Shown here piece by piece: positions 32,103 to 32,737 of a stretch of 32,737 nucleotides of DNA (position 1 is its first letter; each line of letters starts with the position of its first letter). The notes under the pieces are model-generated. The model was not told where the DNA came from, searched no databases, and saw nothing but the letters and a program-made list of their open reading frames with translations. The position numbers were made by a program, and so were the translations under genes. Source of the DNA: Gammaproteobacteria bacterium (GTDB lineage Bacteria > Pseudomonadota > Gammaproteobacteria > Pseudomonadales > Azotimanducaceae); assembly GCA_002715785.1 (NCBI GenBank), contig PBAA01000018.1, positions 4,128 through 36,864 of the forward strand. Reading direction: 5' to 3'.

Positions 32103-32737
32103 CCAGATGCCTGCATGTAGAGGATCAAGTTATAGCCTAACCAGATAGTGAGCATTAAAGCTCCCTCGAGTCGCGAAATGGATTCGCGACAAAGAGCAAA
32201 AACGATGAGGGCAAGGGTCAATGCGATCATCACGCCGTAATCTCGCCATAAAACAACGGAGTCAATTCCGATCGGGTGCATTAGTGCGGGTATGGAGAGA
32301 ACAGCTAGAACGTTGAGAATATTTGACCCGATAATATTGCCGATGGCTATGTCAGAGTGTCCTTTAACAGCGGCACTAACGCTTGCGGCGAGTTCCGGCA
32401 AGCTGGTTCCGATAGCAACGATCGTTAGACCGATAATGAGCTCGTCAATACCTAGTAGTTGGGCTATTTTTACAGCCTCTTGTGTCACAACTTCCGCTGA
32501 TAAAAGTAAGAGTAACAAGCCGAAAATGAGCCAAAGCACCCCTTTATGCATGGGCATAGCAGGTATTTGATCCAGGTCATTGTTCACAACGCCGTGCGAT
32601 TGTGGCTGCAAACGTTGTTTGGCGAACATCAGATAGAGAATTAGGCTAAGTCCTGCCAACAACAGGAGCCCGTCCAATGATCCCAGGAACAGATTAGCGA
32701 GACAAAATAGTCCGAGCAAAGTCGCCCCGATAAGCCA
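32099..32737 (-). CDS. yrbG: Calcium/sodium antiporter, YrbG family (5' partial)
   Basis: This is the C-terminal two thirds of an inner-membrane cation exchanger of the CaCA family. The second alpha-repeat is visible as AIGTSLPELAASVSAA and GNIIGSNILNV, where acidic and polar residues bind cations, followed by further membrane segments. The first alpha-repeat and the start lie beyond the window edge; the frame is open to base 32737. Its position next to kdsC matches E. coli yrbG. Transported ions are inferred from family. Confidence 0.9.
   Translation of the reverse strand, partial: WLIGATLLGLFCLANLFLGSLDGLLLLAGLSLILYLMFAKQRLQPQSHGVVNNDLDQIPAMPMHKGVLWLIFGLLLLLLSAEVVTQEAVKIAQLLGIDELIIGLTIVAIGTSLPELAASVSAAVKGHSDIAIGNIIGSNILNVLAVLSIPALMHPIGIDSVVLWRDYGVMIALTLALIVFALCRESISRLEGALMLTIWLGYNLILYMQASG

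Noticed and set aside
1..32737. Mobile elements, tRNA genes, CRISPR arrays or prophage parts
   Set aside because: No transposase or integrase-like protein, tRNA cloverleaf, spaced repeat array or phage gene was visible on reading the window.

Overview
The window reads as chromosomal DNA of a gammaproteobacterium, probably an aquatic or marine lineage, with roughly even GC content. The main evidence is the right-hand two thirds. It carries gatCAB, mreBCD-maf-rng-yhdP and npr-rapZ-ptsN-rpoN-lptB-lptA-lptC-kdsC-yrbG in an order I recall from pseudomonads and relatives. I saw no tRNA, rRNA, insertion sequence, phage gene or CRISPR array. No stretch longer than about 300 bases lacks a gene; the longest is 273 bases, between yhdP and npr.

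Bases 1-14516 look accessory and metabolic. A two-ATPase dipeptide/oligopeptide ABC importer (first gene cut by the window edge) is followed by a phytanoyl-CoA dioxygenase-like enzyme. Facing it is a minus-strand cluster: a fatty acid hydroxylase/sterol desaturase, a GH3-type acyl-acid amido synthetase and a muconate-lactonising-subgroup enolase-superfamily enzyme, joined by 4-base start/stop overlaps. A membrane-anchored CocE/NonD-type hydrolase follows 32 bases later. A second phytanoyl-CoA dioxygenase-like gene lies just upstream on the same strand. I infer that the cluster makes or remodels an acyl-amide (N-acyl amino acid or related lipid); this is the best candidate here for an undescribed pathway. 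Next come a DUF1499 membrane protein, a YfcE-type phosphoesterase, a zinc-ribbon DUF35 protein paired with a thiolase-like enzyme, and a divergent adrenodoxin-reductase-like flavoprotein.

Bases 14553-17717 (minus) hold gatB, gatA and gatC, the Glu-tRNA(Gln)/Asp-tRNA(Asn) amidotransferase, with overlapping ends. Divergent from gatC, bases 17907-26346 (plus) carry the cell-shape genes mreB, mreC and mreD, then maf, RNase G and the AsmA-like phospholipid-transport protein YhdP. mreC seems to lack a standard start codon.

Bases 26620-32737 (minus) hold the nitrogen-related phosphotransferase and lipopolysaccharide genes: yrbG (partial), kdsC, lptC, lptA, lptB, rpoN, ptsN, rapZ and npr, mostly overlapping. 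Compared with the familiar arrangement, the nitrilase/tldD/yjgA/pmbA genes after yhdP, hpf between rpoN and ptsN, and kdsD beside kdsC are all absent, so the locus is a compacted version.
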